A DNA stretch of 61,445 nucleotides from Nocardiopsis listeri NBRC 13360 (lineage in GTDB: Bacteria; Actinomycetota; Actinomycetes; Streptosporangiales; Streptosporangiaceae), in assembly GCF_001570765.1 (NCBI RefSeq), contig NZ_BCSH01000051.1:1-61445 (forward strand), in the 5' to 3' direction. Of this stretch, positions 1 to 9,079 are shown in pieces. The notes below the pieces were generated by a model. It saw only the letters and a program-made list of their open reading frames with translations. It searched no databases and was not told where the DNA came from. Positions within the stretch are counted from its first letter, which is position 1. Each line of letters starts with the position of its first letter. The position numbers were made by a program, and so were the translations under genes.

Positions 1-289
1 CCCGCCCAACAACCCCAAGGACCACGACCCGAGGCGCCCCACGCACTCATCTGTACTCGACACCTATACCCCGACCCGAGGCAGCACGAAGTCGGCGGAG
101 CCAGAAGCTCCCCCATATCAAGAAGACATCAACTCACCCGCCAACCGCCACCCCACCCCGTCCACCTGTGGACAACTCTGGGGCCGGCCCTCGTCTTCGC
201 CTCTGCCCCGCGCTCATCCCCATCCCCACCTCCACCCCCGGTTCCAACCCATCCACCCCCACCCCATCCGCCTCCAACCCCGCACATGA
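1..289. other. C-rich stretch without a recognisable gene
   Basis: This stretch is low in complexity and rich in runs of C on the plus strand (CCCCACC-type words). The short open frames in it consist of P, S, T, R or G runs and have no convincing ribosome binding site. It lies downstream of the pgl end of the pentose phosphate operon. I see no gene in it. Confidence 0.5.
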
Positions 290-322
290 CGATGCCCTGG
301 CCGGGTCCCGGCCAGGGCATCG
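290..322 (-). terminator. Terminator hairpin after pgl
   Basis: A perfect 16-bp inverted repeat (290-305 against 307-322, core GCCCTGGCC/GGCCAGGGC) starts 40 bp past the pgl stop codon in the direction of transcription. There is no long U tract, which is usual for actinomycete terminators. It probably ends the tkt-to-pgl operon. Confidence 0.7.
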
Positions 323-361
323 CTTCTCCGTGCGTTCTTTCCTACGTCTGTAGGCGCACCA

Positions 362-1108
362 CTACAATTTCGACGCGGACGCCTCGTCCAACCAGAACAC
401 CGTCTTCTCGTCGCCCTTCACACCCGCGACCGGTGCTTCGTCCACGCTCGCACCGGACAGCCCCAGACGCACCGCTTCGGCCTTGGACTCACCCGACGCC
501 AGTACCCACACCTGACGCGCCGAGTTGATGGACGACAGGGTCAGGCTCACCCGGGTCGGCGGGGGCTTGGGGGAGTCATGGACCGCCACGGCGGCGGCCC
601 CGTCCTCTCGGACGCCCGGCAGGCCCGGGAACAGCGAGGCGACATGCGCGTCCGGCCCGAGGCCCAACAGGCACACGTCGAAATCGGGTACCGGCCCCTC
701 GCCCCGTGCGGCCACCGACAGCGCGGCCGAGTAGTTGGTCGCCGCGCGCTCGGCCTCGGCGAGGTCGGTCCCGTCGGAGGCCGGCATCGGATGCACGTTG
801 TCGGCAGGGATCTCGATGTCGTCGATCAGCGCCTCGCGGGCCTGGGTCTCGTTGCGCTCGGCGTCCCCCTCGGGCAGGAAACGCTCGTCGCCCCACCACA
901 GGTGCACGTGGGACCACTTCATACCGCTGGCCTTGGCCTCGTCGCGCAGGGCCGCGAGGGTCTGGATACCGACCCCACCGCCGGTCAGCACGAGGTGGAA
1001 GTCGCGCTCGGCCGTCTCAGCGCTCACGATCAGCTGCGCCAACCGTGAGGCCGCGCTCTGCGCCAATTGTGCGGCGTCGTTGGTGCGGACGATCTCCGGT
1101 TCGCTCAT
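362..1108 (-). CDS. pgl: 6-phosphogluconolactonase
   Basis: The enzyme hydrolyses 6-phosphogluconolactone to 6-phosphogluconate, step two of the oxidative pentose phosphate pathway, in the cytosol. The 248-aa product has the family's usual length and carries the GGGVG loop, the WWGDERF block and the GLGPDAHVASLFPG block typical of the glucosamine-6-phosphate isomerase/6PGL fold. I start it at the ATG at 1108; a longer frame to 1216 would run into opcA. The start lies one base past the opcA stop, so the two are probably translationally coupled. It is the last gene of the tkt-tal-zwf-opcA-pgl block and is followed by a strong hairpin. Confidence 0.93.
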   Translation of the reverse strand: MSEPEIVRTNDAAQLAQSAASRLAQLIVSAETAERDFHLVLTGGGVGIQTLAALRDEAKASGMKWSHVHLWWGDERFLPEGDAERNETQAREALIDDIEIPADNVHPMPASDGTDLAEAERAATNYSAALSVAARGEGPVPDFDVCLLGLGPDAHVASLFPGLPGVREDGAAAVAVHDSPKPPPTRVSLTLSSINSARQVWVLASGESKAEAVRLGLSGASVDEAPVAGVKGDEKTVFWLDEASASKL

Positions 1109-1109
1109 C

Positions 1110-2030
1110 TCAAGCTCCGCTTCCAGCGAGCATCGGCCCGAGATGGCGGGCCGCGTTCGCGTACGTTTCGTCGGGGTCCAGGCGGCGCAGCTCCTCGGCC
1201 AGCGCCGTGGCGGCACCGCGTCGGGCCAGGGCCACCCTTTGGTCGGGCTGGGAGAACCTGCTCAGGGTGGCCACGCGGCCATCGCGTCGGGAGATCACGA
1301 TGTCCCCCTGGTCGGTGGTCAGACTCACCTCGGTCAGTCCGGGACCGTCCGAGGAGTGACGCTCCACCGAGATCTCCAGGCGTTCGGACAGCCACGCCGC
1401 GAGCAGGTCGGCGCTCGGGTAGTCGGGTTCGGCCGTCACCTTGGCCCCGGTCACCCACCCGCAGGGCTGGTCCATGACGCTGGCCAGCAGTGAGCGCCAC
1501 GGGGTGAGCCGGGTCCAGGTCAGGTCGGTGTCACCGGGACGGTAGTGGGCGACCCGGTCCATCAGGTCGCGCAGTGGGTCCGGGGAGCGCAGGGCGTCGG
1601 TGATCCGACGTTGGGCGAGTCGGCCCACCGGGTCCGATGCCGGGTCGACCGGACCCTGCCCCGGCCACCACACCACCACGGGCGCGTCCGGCACCAGCAG
1701 CGGGGTGAGCACCGAGTCCGGATGTTCGCCCAGGGGCCCGTACAGGCGCAACAGCACCGCTTCGCCGGGCCCCGAGGTGCCCGGTCGACGGATCTCGGCG
1801 TCGATGGTGGGTTCGGCCTTGGGGTCACGACGAACGAGCGCCACCACCCGCGAGGGGTGTTCGCGCCCGGCCTCGGTGGCGGCCCGTACGGCGTCGTAGT
1901 GGTCGGCCTCGTCGGTGACGATGACCAGGGTGAGCACCATGTTCATGGCACCGCCACCGACGCTGAGCCGTTCGGCCATGAGCGCCTCGGTGATCTCCGA
2001 GGTGGTGGTGCGCGGCAGGTAGAGCGTCAT
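1110..2030 (-). CDS. opcA: Glucose-6-phosphate dehydrogenase assembly protein OpcA
   Basis: OpcA is an actinobacterial and cyanobacterial protein needed for full activity or redox control of glucose-6-phosphate dehydrogenase. The 306-aa product has the family's blocks, including the ALVRRDPKAEPTIDAE-like region and the proline- and tryptophan-rich VVVWWPGQGP segment, and no membrane segment. The start ATG at 2030 follows a GGGAGGAA ribosome binding site. The gene sits 16 bp after zwf and 1 bp before pgl, the standard zwf-opcA-pgl order, which supports the call more than any catalytic motif does. It has no known enzymatic residues. Confidence 0.93.
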   Translation of the reverse strand: MTLYLPRTTTSEITEALMAERLSVGGGAMNMVLTLVIVTDEADHYDAVRAATEAGREHPSRVVALVRRDPKAEPTIDAEIRRPGTSGPGEAVLLRLYGPLGEHPDSVLTPLLVPDAPVVVWWPGQGPVDPASDPVGRLAQRRITDALRSPDPLRDLMDRVAHYRPGDTDLTWTRLTPWRSLLASVMDQPCGWVTGAKVTAEPDYPSADLLAAWLSERLEISVERHSSDGPGLTEVSLTTDQGDIVISRRDGRVATLSRFSQPDQRVALARRGAATALAEELRRLDPDETYANAARHLGPMLAGSGA

Positions 2031-2046
2031 CGATTCCTCCCGTCGG

Positions 2047-3612
2047 TCACGGACGTCGCCACTGGCGGCCGTCCCTGGCGAGCAGTTCGTGGGCGGACTC
2101 CGGACCCCAGGTACCCGAACCGTACTGTTCGGGCTTGCCGTTCGCGGCCCAGTACTCCTCGACCGGGTCCAGGATCCGCCAGGACAGCTCCACTTCCTCC
2201 TGCCGCGGGAACAGCGGCGGGTCGCCGATGAGCACGTCCAGGATGAGCCGCTCGTAGGCTTCGGGGCTGGCCTCGGTGAAGGACTGTCCGTAGGTGAAGT
2301 CCATGCTCACGTCGCGCACCTCCATGGAGGTGCCCGGCACCTTGGAACCGAACCGCAGGGTCACACCCTCGTCCGGTTGGATACGCAGCACCAAGGCGTT
2401 CTGCCCCAGTTCGCTGACATCGGTGCGGGAGAACATCTGCTGCGGCGCGGCCTGGAACACCAACGCCACCTCGGTGACGCGGCGGCCCAGACGCTTGCCG
2501 GTACGCATGTAGAAGGGAACACCCGCCCAACGGCGGGTGCCCACGTTCACCTTCAACGCCGCGTAGGTCTCGGTCACCGAGTCGGAGGGGATGCCCTCCT
2601 CTTCGAGGTATCCGCGCACCGCCGCGCCGCCCTGCCACCCGGCGGCGTATTGGCCCCGGGCGGTGCCGGTGGCCAGGTCCTCGGGCAGGGTGACGGCGGA
2701 GAGCACCTTCTCCTTCTCCGTGCGGATCGCGTCGGCGTTGTAGGAGACCGGCTCCTCCATGGCCACGAGCGCCAGCAGTTGCAGCAGGTGGTTCTGCATC
2801 ACGTCGCGAGCCGCGCCGATGCCGTCGTAGTAGCCGGCGCGACCGCCCACACCGATGTCCTCGGCCATCGTGATCTGCACGTGGTCGACGTAGCTGCGGT
2901 TCCACAGCGGCTCGAACAGGGTGTTGGCGAAGCGCAACGCCAGGATGTTCTGGACGGTCTCCTTGCCCAGGTAGTGGTCGATGCGGAACACCGCCGAGGG
3001 AGGGAAGACCTCGTCCACGACCTGGTTGAGCTCCTGTGCGCTCTCCAGGTCGTGTCCGAAGGGTTTCTCGATCACCACCCGGCGCCACGGGGTGATCCCG
3101 CCCGGCCCCGAACCCTCCTCGGCCTGGGCCAGACCGGACCGCTTGAGCTGGGTGACCACGGTCGGGAACAGCTTGGGCGGCAGCGACAGGTAGAACGCGT
3201 AGTTGCCGCCGGTACCGCGCTCGTGGTCCAGTTCCGTCACGGTCCGGGCCAGCTCGTCGAAGGCCTCGTCGTCGTCCAGGTCGCCCTGCACGAACCGCAC
3301 GCCCTCGCTGAGTTGGCGCCACACGTCCTCACGGAACGGCGTGCGCGCGTGTTTGCGCACGGCTTCCTGGGCCACCTGGGCGAAGTCCTGGTCCTCCCAG
3401 TCCCGGCGGGCGAAACCCACCAGACCAAAGCCCGGCGGCAGCAGTCCCCTGTTGGCCAGGTCGTAGATGCCAGGCAGCAGCTTCTTGCGCGCCAGGTCAC
3501 CCGTGACCCCGAACAGCACCAGAACGCTGGGCCCGGCGATCCGGGGAAGTCTTCGGTCCAGGGCGTTGCGGAGCGGGTTGGGTACCGCCCCCGGCATCAC
3601 CGGTTCTTTCAC
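2047..3612 (-). CDS. zwf: Glucose-6-phosphate dehydrogenase
   Basis: The enzyme oxidises glucose 6-phosphate to 6-phosphogluconolactone with NADP and starts the oxidative pentose phosphate pathway. The 521-aa product shows the Rossmann motif [10 protein letters not shown] at residues 35-44, the EKPFGHD block near 182-188, and the active-site signature RIDHYLGKE at 210-218 with the catalytic His at 213. I choose the GTG at 3612, which has AGAGAAGAG about 5 bp upstream; the ATG at 3597 is possible and would shorten the protein by five residues. A 13-bp hairpin between tal and zwf suggests partial transcriptional separation from tkt-tal. Confidence 0.96.
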   Translation of the reverse strand: MKEPVMPGAVPNPLRNALDRRLPRIAGPSVLVLFGVTGDLARKKLLPGIYDLANRGLLPPGFGLVGFARRDWEDQDFAQVAQEAVRKHARTPFREDVWRQLSEGVRFVQGDLDDDEAFDELARTVTELDHERGTGGNYAFYLSLPPKLFPTVVTQLKRSGLAQAEEGSGPGGITPWRRVVIEKPFGHDLESAQELNQVVDEVFPPSAVFRIDHYLGKETVQNILALRFANTLFEPLWNRSYVDHVQITMAEDIGVGGRAGYYDGIGAARDVMQNHLLQLLALVAMEEPVSYNADAIRTEKEKVLSAVTLPEDLATGTARGQYAAGWQGGAAVRGYLEEEGIPSDSVTETYAALKVNVGTRRWAGVPFYMRTGKRLGRRVTEVALVFQAAPQQMFSRTDVSELGQNALVLRIQPDEGVTLRFGSKVPGTSMEVRDVSMDFTYGQSFTEASPEAYERLILDVLIGDPPLFPRQEEVELSWRILDPVEEYWAANGKPEQYGSGTWGPESAHELLARDGRQWRRP

Positions 3613-3661
3613 GGTCTCTTCTCTTTCCGATGGAGAGTGGCCGGTGCTTCGGTGGTGTGCT

Positions 3662-3700
3662 CGCGGGCCGTTCCAAAGCCGTGCCCCGGAACGGCCCGCG
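3662..3700 (-). terminator. Hairpin between tal and zwf
   Basis: A perfect 13-bp inverted repeat, 3662-3674 against 3688-3700 with a 13-nt loop, sits directly after the tal stop codon and 50 bp before the zwf start. It may terminate or attenuate tkt-tal transcription, or stabilise the upstream message 3' end. There is no T run after it. Confidence 0.55.
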
Positions 3701-3703
3701 GTG

Positions 3704-4810
3704 TCAGCGGAGCTTTTCGAGCTTGGCCGACAGGGCCTCCAGGAGGCTCTTCCAGGAATCGACGAACTTGTCGACTCCTTCCTTCTCCAAGACGGTGAAC
3801 ACGTCGGTCAGGCTCACTCCGACGTCCGCGAGAGCGGCGAAGTCGTCCTGGGACTGCTCGTAGGTGCCCAGAACGGTGTTGCCGGTGATCCGACCGTGGT
3901 CGGCGGTCGCGTCCAGGGTGGCCTGCGGCATGGTGTTCACGGTGTCGCGGGCCACCAGACCGGTGACGTAGAGGGTGTCCTCCAGCGTCGGGTCCTTGAC
4001 GCCGGTGGACGCCCACAGCGGACGCTGCGGCTTGGCGCCCTGGTCGGCGAGGGCACGCCACTCGGGCGAGGAGAACACCTTGGTGTGGGCCTCGTAGGCC
4101 AGGCGCGCGTTGGCCAGTGCCGCCTTGCCGGTCAGGGCGAGCGCCTCGTCGGTGCCGATCGCCTTCAGACGCTTGTCGACCTCGGTGTCCACCCGGCTGA
4201 CGAAGAAGGACGCCACCGAGTGGATCTTGGACAGGTCGTGGCCGTTGATCCGGGCCAGCTCCATGCCCTCCAAGAACGCGTCCATCACCTGTCGGTAGCG
4301 CTCAAGGGAGAAGATCAGCGTGACGTTGACGCTGATGCCCTCGCCCAGGGTCCGGGTGATGGCCGGCAGACCCGCTGCCGTAGCGGGGATCTTGACCATC
4401 AGGTTGGGCCGGTCCACCAGCCACCACAGGGCCTTGGCTTCGGCGGCGGTGCGCTCGGCGTCGTCGGCCAGGCGCGGGTCCACCTCGAGGGACACGCGGC
4501 CGTCCACGCCGTCGGTGGCGTCGTAGACCGGACGCAGCACGTCCGCGGCCCACCGGATGTCGTAGGCGGTGATGGAGCGTACCGCCTCCTCCACCGAGAC
4601 GCCCCGCACGGCCAGCTCGTGGACCTGCTCGTCGTAGGCGTCGCCCTCGGCGAGGGCCTTGTCGAAGATGGTGGGGTTGGAGGTGACGCCGACCACGTGC
4701 TTGGTCGACATCAGCTCGGTCAGATCGCCGGTCCGGAGACGTTCGCGGCTGATGTCGTCCAGCCAGACCGAAACGCCCTCCTCGGACAGGTCCCGGAGTG
4801 CGTTGCTCAT
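3704..4810 (-). CDS. tal: Transaldolase
   Basis: The enzyme transfers the dihydroxyacetone unit between sedoheptulose 7-phosphate and glyceraldehyde 3-phosphate in the non-oxidative pentose phosphate pathway. The 368-aa product is of the long actinobacterial type. [10 protein letters not shown] is at residues 43-52 and the Schiff-base lysine is K140 in NLMVKIPAT. The start at the ATG at 4810 is supported by AGGAAGGA 6 bp upstream; an in-frame ATG at 4855 lacks a good site. It lies 63 bp after tkt and is likely co-transcribed with it. The usual neighbour pgi (glucose-6-phosphate isomerase), often found here in Streptomyces-type clusters, is absent. Confidence 0.95.
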   Translation of the reverse strand: MSNALRDLSEEGVSVWLDDISRERLRTGDLTELMSTKHVVGVTSNPTIFDKALAEGDAYDEQVHELAVRGVSVEEAVRSITAYDIRWAADVLRPVYDATDGVDGRVSLEVDPRLADDAERTAAEAKALWWLVDRPNLMVKIPATAAGLPAITRTLGEGISVNVTLIFSLERYRQVMDAFLEGMELARINGHDLSKIHSVASFFVSRVDTEVDKRLKAIGTDEALALTGKAALANARLAYEAHTKVFSSPEWRALADQGAKPQRPLWASTGVKDPTLEDTLYVTGLVARDTVNTMPQATLDATADHGRITGNTVLGTYEQSQDDFAALADVGVSLTDVFTVLEKEGVDKFVDSWKSLLEALSAKLEKLR

Positions 4811-4873
4811 ACGTGTTCCTTCCTTGGCGGGAACGAGGCCCGCCGCGGGGCTCATCCGCGGCGGACCCCCTGA

Positions 4874-6967
4874 TCACTTGCCGGACTTGGCGAGGCTCCT
4901 GCGAGCCGCTTCGACGACGGCCTCGGTCGTGAAGCCGAACTTCTCGTACAGGACCTGGTAGGGAGCGGAGGCACCGTAGTGCTCCAGGCTCACCGACTCG
5001 CCGGCGTCGCCGACGTAGGCGCGCCAACCCATGGCGATACCGGCCTCGACCGACACACGGGCGCGCACCGAGGAGGGCAGCACCTGCTCGCGGTACTCCT
5101 CGTCCTGACGGTCGAACCACTCCACGCACGGCATCGAGACCACACGGGTGGGCGTACCCGCTTCCTGGAGGGACTTGCGGGCTTCCAGGGCGATCTGCAC
5201 CTCACTTCCGGTGGCGATGATGATCACCTCGGGGCTCTCGCCGTCGGCCTCGGCCAGCACGTAACCGCCCTTGACCGCGCCCTCGGCCGGAGCGTACTCC
5301 TGACGGTCCAGGACGGGCAGGTTCTGGCGGGTCAACGACAGGGCGGAGGGCCGGTCACCGTTCTCCATGATCGAACGCCACACCACGGCGGTCTCGTTGG
5401 CGTCCGCCGGACGGACCACGTCCAGGCCGTAGATGGCCCGTAGCGACCACAGGTGCTCGACCGGCTGGTGGGTGGGGCCGTCCTCACCCAGACCGATGGA
5501 GTCGTGAGTCCACACGTAGGTGATGCCCAGCTGCATGATCGCGGCCAGACGCACGGCCGGACGCATGTAGTCGCTGAACACGAGGAACGTGCCGCCGTAG
5601 GGGCGGGTGGGGCCGTGCAGGGCGATGCCGTTGAGGATCGAACCCATGCCGTGCTCGCGCACACCGAAGTGCAGCACACGCCCGTAGGGGTTGCCGGGGA
5701 ACATCTCGCTGGCACGGTCGAAGGGCAGGAAGGACGGCTCGCCCTTGGGCGTGGTGTTGTTGGACCCGGCCAGGTCGGCGGAGCCGCCCCACAGCTCGGG
5801 CAGCACCGGGGCCAGGGCGGAGAGCACCTCACCGCTGGCCTTACGGGTGGCCATGCCCTTCTCGCTCGCCTCGAAGGTGGGAACGGACTCCTCCCAGCCC
5901 TCGGGGAGCCGCTGTTCGATCAGGCGATCGAACAGCTCGGCGCGCTCACCGGCGCCCTTGTGCCAGGCGTCGAACTCGACCTTCCAGGCGTCGTGCGCCG
6001 CACGGCCGCGGTCAACGGCCTTGCGGGTGTGCTCGATGACGGAGTCCTCGACACCGAACGGCTCGTCGGGCAGGCCCAGGATCTGCTTGGTGGCGGAGAT
6101 CTCGTCGGCGCCGATCGCGGCACCGTGGATGGCGCCGGTGTTCTGCTTGTTGGGCGCCGGCCACCCGATGACGGTGCGCAGACGGATGAAGGTGGGACGC
6201 TCGGTCTCGGCCTTTCCGCGCAGGATCGCCTGGTGGAGGGCCTCGATGTCCTCGACGTACTCGCCGGTGGCGGTCCAGTCGACGTCCTCGACGTGCCAGC
6301 CGTAGGCGGCGTAGCGGGCGGCCACGTCCTCGCTGTGGGCGATGCGGGTGTCGTCCTCGATCGAGATCTTGTTGTCGTCGTAGATCATGATGAGGTTGCC
6401 CAGCTGCTGGGTCCCCGCCAGGGCGCTGGCCTCGTGGCTCACGCCTTCCTGAACGTCACCGTCGGAGCAGAACGCGTAGATGTGGTGGTCGAAGGGGCTC
6501 GCGCCCGGTCCGGCCTCGGGGCTGAACAGGCCGCGTTCGCGGCGGGCGGCCATGGCCATGCCCACGGCGTTGCCCACGCCCTGCCCCAGCGGGCCGGTGG
6601 TGGTCTCCACACCGGGGGTGTGGCTGAACTCGGGGTGGCCCGGGGTGCGGCTGCCCCACTGGCGCAGGGACTTCAGGTCCTCCAGCTCCAGGCCGTATCC
6701 GGCGAGGTAGAGCTGGATGTACAGGGTGAGACTGGAGTGACCGATCGATAGGACGAAGCGGTCGCGGCCGGCCCACTCGGGGTCGGAGGGGTCGTGCCGC
6801 ATGATCTTCTGGAACAGCAGGTAGGCGGCGGGAGCCAGGCTCATCGCGGTACCGGGGTGACCGTTACCCGACTTCTCCACCGAGTCCATGGCCAGTGCCC
6901 GGACCGTGTTCACGGCGCGGAGGTCGAGGTCCGACCACTCCAGAGTCTGCGGGGTGTGGGCGTTCAC
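4874..6967 (-). CDS. tkt: Transketolase
   Basis: This thiamine-diphosphate enzyme transfers two-carbon units between sugar phosphates. The 697-aa product has the usual length. SGNGHPG (residues 33-39) carries the N-terminal active-site histidine, CSDGDVQEG is the start of the thiamine-diphosphate motif, and the pyrimidine-domain block FSDYMRPAVR is present. The frame stays open far upstream to 7192, but that part looks untranslated; the GTG at 6967 has a clean AAGGAGG site 10 bp upstream. It is the first gene of the minus-strand pentose phosphate operon and is divergent from ctaB across a 538-bp gap. Confidence 0.96.
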   Translation of the reverse strand: MNAHTPQTLEWSDLDLRAVNTVRALAMDSVEKSGNGHPGTAMSLAPAAYLLFQKIMRHDPSDPEWAGRDRFVLSIGHSSLTLYIQLYLAGYGLELEDLKSLRQWGSRTPGHPEFSHTPGVETTTGPLGQGVGNAVGMAMAARRERGLFSPEAGPGASPFDHHIYAFCSDGDVQEGVSHEASALAGTQQLGNLIMIYDDNKISIEDDTRIAHSEDVAARYAAYGWHVEDVDWTATGEYVEDIEALHQAILRGKAETERPTFIRLRTVIGWPAPNKQNTGAIHGAAIGADEISATKQILGLPDEPFGVEDSVIEHTRKAVDRGRAAHDAWKVEFDAWHKGAGERAELFDRLIEQRLPEGWEESVPTFEASEKGMATRKASGEVLSALAPVLPELWGGSADLAGSNNTTPKGEPSFLPFDRASEMFPGNPYGRVLHFGVREHGMGSILNGIALHGPTRPYGGTFLVFSDYMRPAVRLAAIMQLGITYVWTHDSIGLGEDGPTHQPVEHLWSLRAIYGLDVVRPADANETAVVWRSIMENGDRPSALSLTRQNLPVLDRQEYAPAEGAVKGGYVLAEADGESPEVIIIATGSEVQIALEARKSLQEAGTPTRVVSMPCVEWFDRQDEEYREQVLPSSVRARVSVEAGIAMGWRAYVGDAGESVSLEHYGASAPYQVLYEKFGFTTEAVVEAARRSLAKSGK

Positions 6968-7141
6968 GGACTGACGTCCTCCTTCTCGGGCACCCGAACC
7001 ATCCGGCGTTCGGGGCGGTGTGGGGTGGTGTGTACTTGTCGGTCGCCGGGCACCCCGGTGACGGCCCACCGATGGGGTGGGCCGAAAGGGTGTGGAGGGT
7101 GAGAACGGCGCTGTTTGCGAGCCTATCGTCCGTGTCGAGAC

Positions 7142-7178
7142 GTGTCGTTGGCCGACACCTCCTCTTACCCGTGGGTAA
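7142..7178. promoter_or_regulatory. Pair of inverted repeats, candidate operators upstream of tkt
   Basis: GTGTCG-N5-CGACAC occupies 7142-7158 and TTACCC-GT-GGGTAA occupies 7165-7178. Both are perfect in their arms and lie only 6 bp apart, about 175-210 bp upstream of the tkt start. They look like binding sites for dimeric regulators, but I cannot name one. Confidence 0.4.
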
Positions 7179-7327
7179 CGGAAGCGTGGCACGTTGGTGG
7201 CACGATGGGGCTTGTGCGAACCTTCCTTACACCCGCCTCACTCCCGTGGCCGCTCGTCATGGGGCGAAGGTCACCTGACGGGTGGGGCTTCGTTCCCAGG
7301 GGGTTGGTCATCGGCCCGCTCAAGGAA

Positions 7328-7344
7328 GTACTACAGTATGTCGT
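7328..7344 (+). promoter_or_regulatory. Shared ctaB/ctaA dyad element, ctaB copy
   Basis: GTACTACAGTATGTCGT lies 161 bp upstream of the ctaB start. The same 17-mer with one difference occurs directly upstream of ctaA on the other strand (11442-11458). It contains TACAGT, which could also serve as a -10 element. The dyad is weaker here than in the ctaA copy. Confidence 0.55.
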
Positions 7345-7505
7345 TGACGGGGTTTTCGCTGATCCTGACGGTTTGTCGGTCCGCTCGACCCCGCGTGGCG
7401 AGCAGTGTTGAAATTCCCGAAGAGTTGTCGAGGTATCCGCGTGTCTGAAACCGAGCCGGCCCCGCAGGGGACAGGAGTGCTTTCGGCCGTGGGGACGCGG
7501 TACTG

Positions 7506-8465
7506 ATGGCGCTTACCAATCGTTCCCCTCAGGTCGGATCGTCCACCCCCGAGGCTCCCCGCAAGGCCTCCCTGGGCGAGTACGTCCGCGCCTATGTCGC
7601 GCTTTCCAAACCCCGCGTCATCGAACTGCTGCTCATCACCACCATCCCGGTGATGTTCGTGGCCGCAGGCGGTGTGCCGCCGCTGTGGATCGCGGTGGCC
7701 ACCCTGCTGTTCGGCACCATGTCGGCGGCCAGCGCCAACGCGATGAACTGCTACATCGACCGCGACATCGACCGTGAGATGCGTCGCACCCGTCAGCGTC
7801 CGGCCGCGATGGACCTGGTCACCCCCAAGGGGGCCCTGGTCTACGGGCTGATCCTGGCGGTCGGCTCCACGGTCGGGTTCCTGGTGTTCGTCAACGTGCT
7901 GTCCGCCGTGCTGTCGCTGTTCGCGATCGGGTTCTACATCTTCGTGTACTCGATGCTGCTCAAGCGGCGCACCGCGCAGAACGTGGTGTGGGGCGGTATC
8001 GCCGGCTGCATGCCCGTGCTCATCGGTTGGGCCGCGGTCACCAACAGCCTCGACTGGGCGCCGTTCGTGCTGTTCCTGGTGGTGTTCTTCTGGACGCCCC
8101 CGCACACCTGGACCCTGGCCATGCGCTATCGCGAGGACTACGCGGCCGCCAAGGTGCCGATGCTGCCCGTGGTCGCCAGTGACCGCCGGGTGCTGCTGGA
8201 GTCGGTGCTCTACAGCTGGGCGACCGTCATCGTCTCCCTCGCCTTCTGGCCGGTGGCCGGCACCACCTGGTTCTATGGCGCGGTCGCGCTGATCCTGGGC
8301 GCCCTGCTGGTGTTCCAGGCCCACCGACTGCTGAGCCGTTCCAAGGCGGGTGTGACCGGTGCCAAGCTCAAGACCATGGGCTTCTTCCACCTGTCCAACG
8401 CCTATCTGGCGCTGCTGTTCTCGGCCGTGACCATCGACCCGCTCCTGGCCGGCGTGCTCGGCTGA
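7506..8465 (+). CDS. ctaB: Protoheme IX farnesyltransferase (heme O synthase)
   Basis: This UbiA-superfamily membrane prenyltransferase attaches a farnesyl group to heme b to give heme O, the precursor of heme A for aa3-type cytochrome oxidase. The 319-aa product has about nine predicted membrane segments. The first catalytic motif NCYIDRDID has N81, D85 and D89, and the second conserved block is [16 protein letters not shown]. The SKPRVIELL motif at 34-42 opens the first helix. The start ATG at 7506 has no strong ribosome binding site. It is divergent from tkt and separated from ctaA by three genes, and is followed by a 14-bp terminator. Confidence 0.95.
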   Translation: MALTNRSPQVGSSTPEAPRKASLGEYVRAYVALSKPRVIELLLITTIPVMFVAAGGVPPLWIAVATLLFGTMSAASANAMNCYIDRDIDREMRRTRQRPAAMDLVTPKGALVYGLILAVGSTVGFLVFVNVLSAVLSLFAIGFYIFVYSMLLKRRTAQNVVWGGIAGCMPVLIGWAAVTNSLDWAPFVLFLVVFFWTPPHTWTLAMRYREDYAAAKVPMLPVVASDRRVLLESVLYSWATVIVSLAFWPVAGTTWFYGAVALILGALLVFQAHRLLSRSKAGVTGAKLKTMGFFHLSNAYLALLFSAVTIDPLLAGVLG

Positions 8466-8486
8466 AGGTCGACCCGATAGACGACG

Positions 8487-8520
8487 ACGGCGCCCGTCCC
8501 TCGCTGGGGACGGGCGCCGT
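8487..8520. terminator. Bidirectional terminator between ctaB and 8540-8950
   Basis: A perfect 14-bp stem, 8487-8500 against 8507-8520, with a 6-nt loop is followed by TTTCCGTT. It sits between the convergent ends of ctaB and a small membrane-protein gene and can serve both. Confidence 0.85.
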
Positions 8521-8539
8521 TTCCGTTACGCGGGCCGAC

Positions 8540-8950
8540 TCAGGTGGATCGACGGCGGAAGATCAGCGCGGCCGACCACACCACCAGGGTCACCAGCAGC
8601 AACGCCAGGGGGACGTGTGCCTGAAGGGGGCCGTAGGTGCCCAGCGCCGCCTGTGGAAAGCCCACCACGAACGCCCCCAGGCTGAGCAGGAGGACCGTGC
8701 GGTGAGTCCCGGGACCTCGGCCCTTGGACGACCACAGCGCGCCCGCGGCGAGCAGTTGCGCGCCGGTGGTCACGTGTACCGCGAACGCTCCGGCGTAGTG
8801 GAACGGCAGGGCGTCCAGGTTGTAGGTGATCAGTTGGCCGGCGGTGACGAACTCCCACAGGAGCGCGGCCAGCGCGGCCGGCACCGTCACGCGCAGCACC
8901 CACTCCCAGGCGGTGACGGGGCGGGCCCGGGCGGTGTCGTTCGGGGCCAT
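8540..8950 (-). CDS. Small four-helix membrane protein, unknown function
   Basis: I do not recognise a named family. The 136-aa product has four hydrophobic segments (about residues 15-35, 50-70, 77-97 and 105-127), a short basic C-terminus (FRRRST), and no obvious catalytic residues. The ATG at 8950 with GGAAAGG upstream is chosen over a longer frame. Its position beside ctaB and PrsW, in a neighbourhood of heme A genes, fits a role around respiration or membrane homeostasis, but this is only context. Its size and topology resemble the small four-helix proteins often annotated as hypothetical next to ctaB in actinomycetes. Confidence 0.75.
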   Translation of the reverse strand: MAPNDTARARPVTAWEWVLRVTVPAALAALLWEFVTAGQLITYNLDALPFHYAGAFAVHVTTGAQLLAAGALWSSKGRGPGTHRTVLLLSLGAFVVGFPQAALGTYGPLQAHVPLALLLVTLVVWSAALIFRRRST

Positions 8951-9079
8951 GGTGGGGCCTTTCCGAGTGGGTCGGGTGGGACTGTCCTCCTGTCGTACAC
9001 GGACGGCCCCTCCGAGGCAATCCCCGCAGGGTGGAGGGGGAGTCGGCGCCGCCGATGGCAAGCGCTACGATCTGTGCTC

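Larger units (their letters stand above)
6968..7505. other. Divergent intergenic region between tkt and ctaB
   Basis: These 538 bp must hold the promoters of the minus-strand pentose phosphate operon and plus-strand ctaB. I see two close inverted repeats (7142-7158 and 7165-7178) and one 17-bp motif (7328-7344) shared with ctaA, all listed separately. The small frames here have weak start contexts and I do not call any of them genes. ctaB may have a leader of about 150 nt. Confidence 0.6.
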
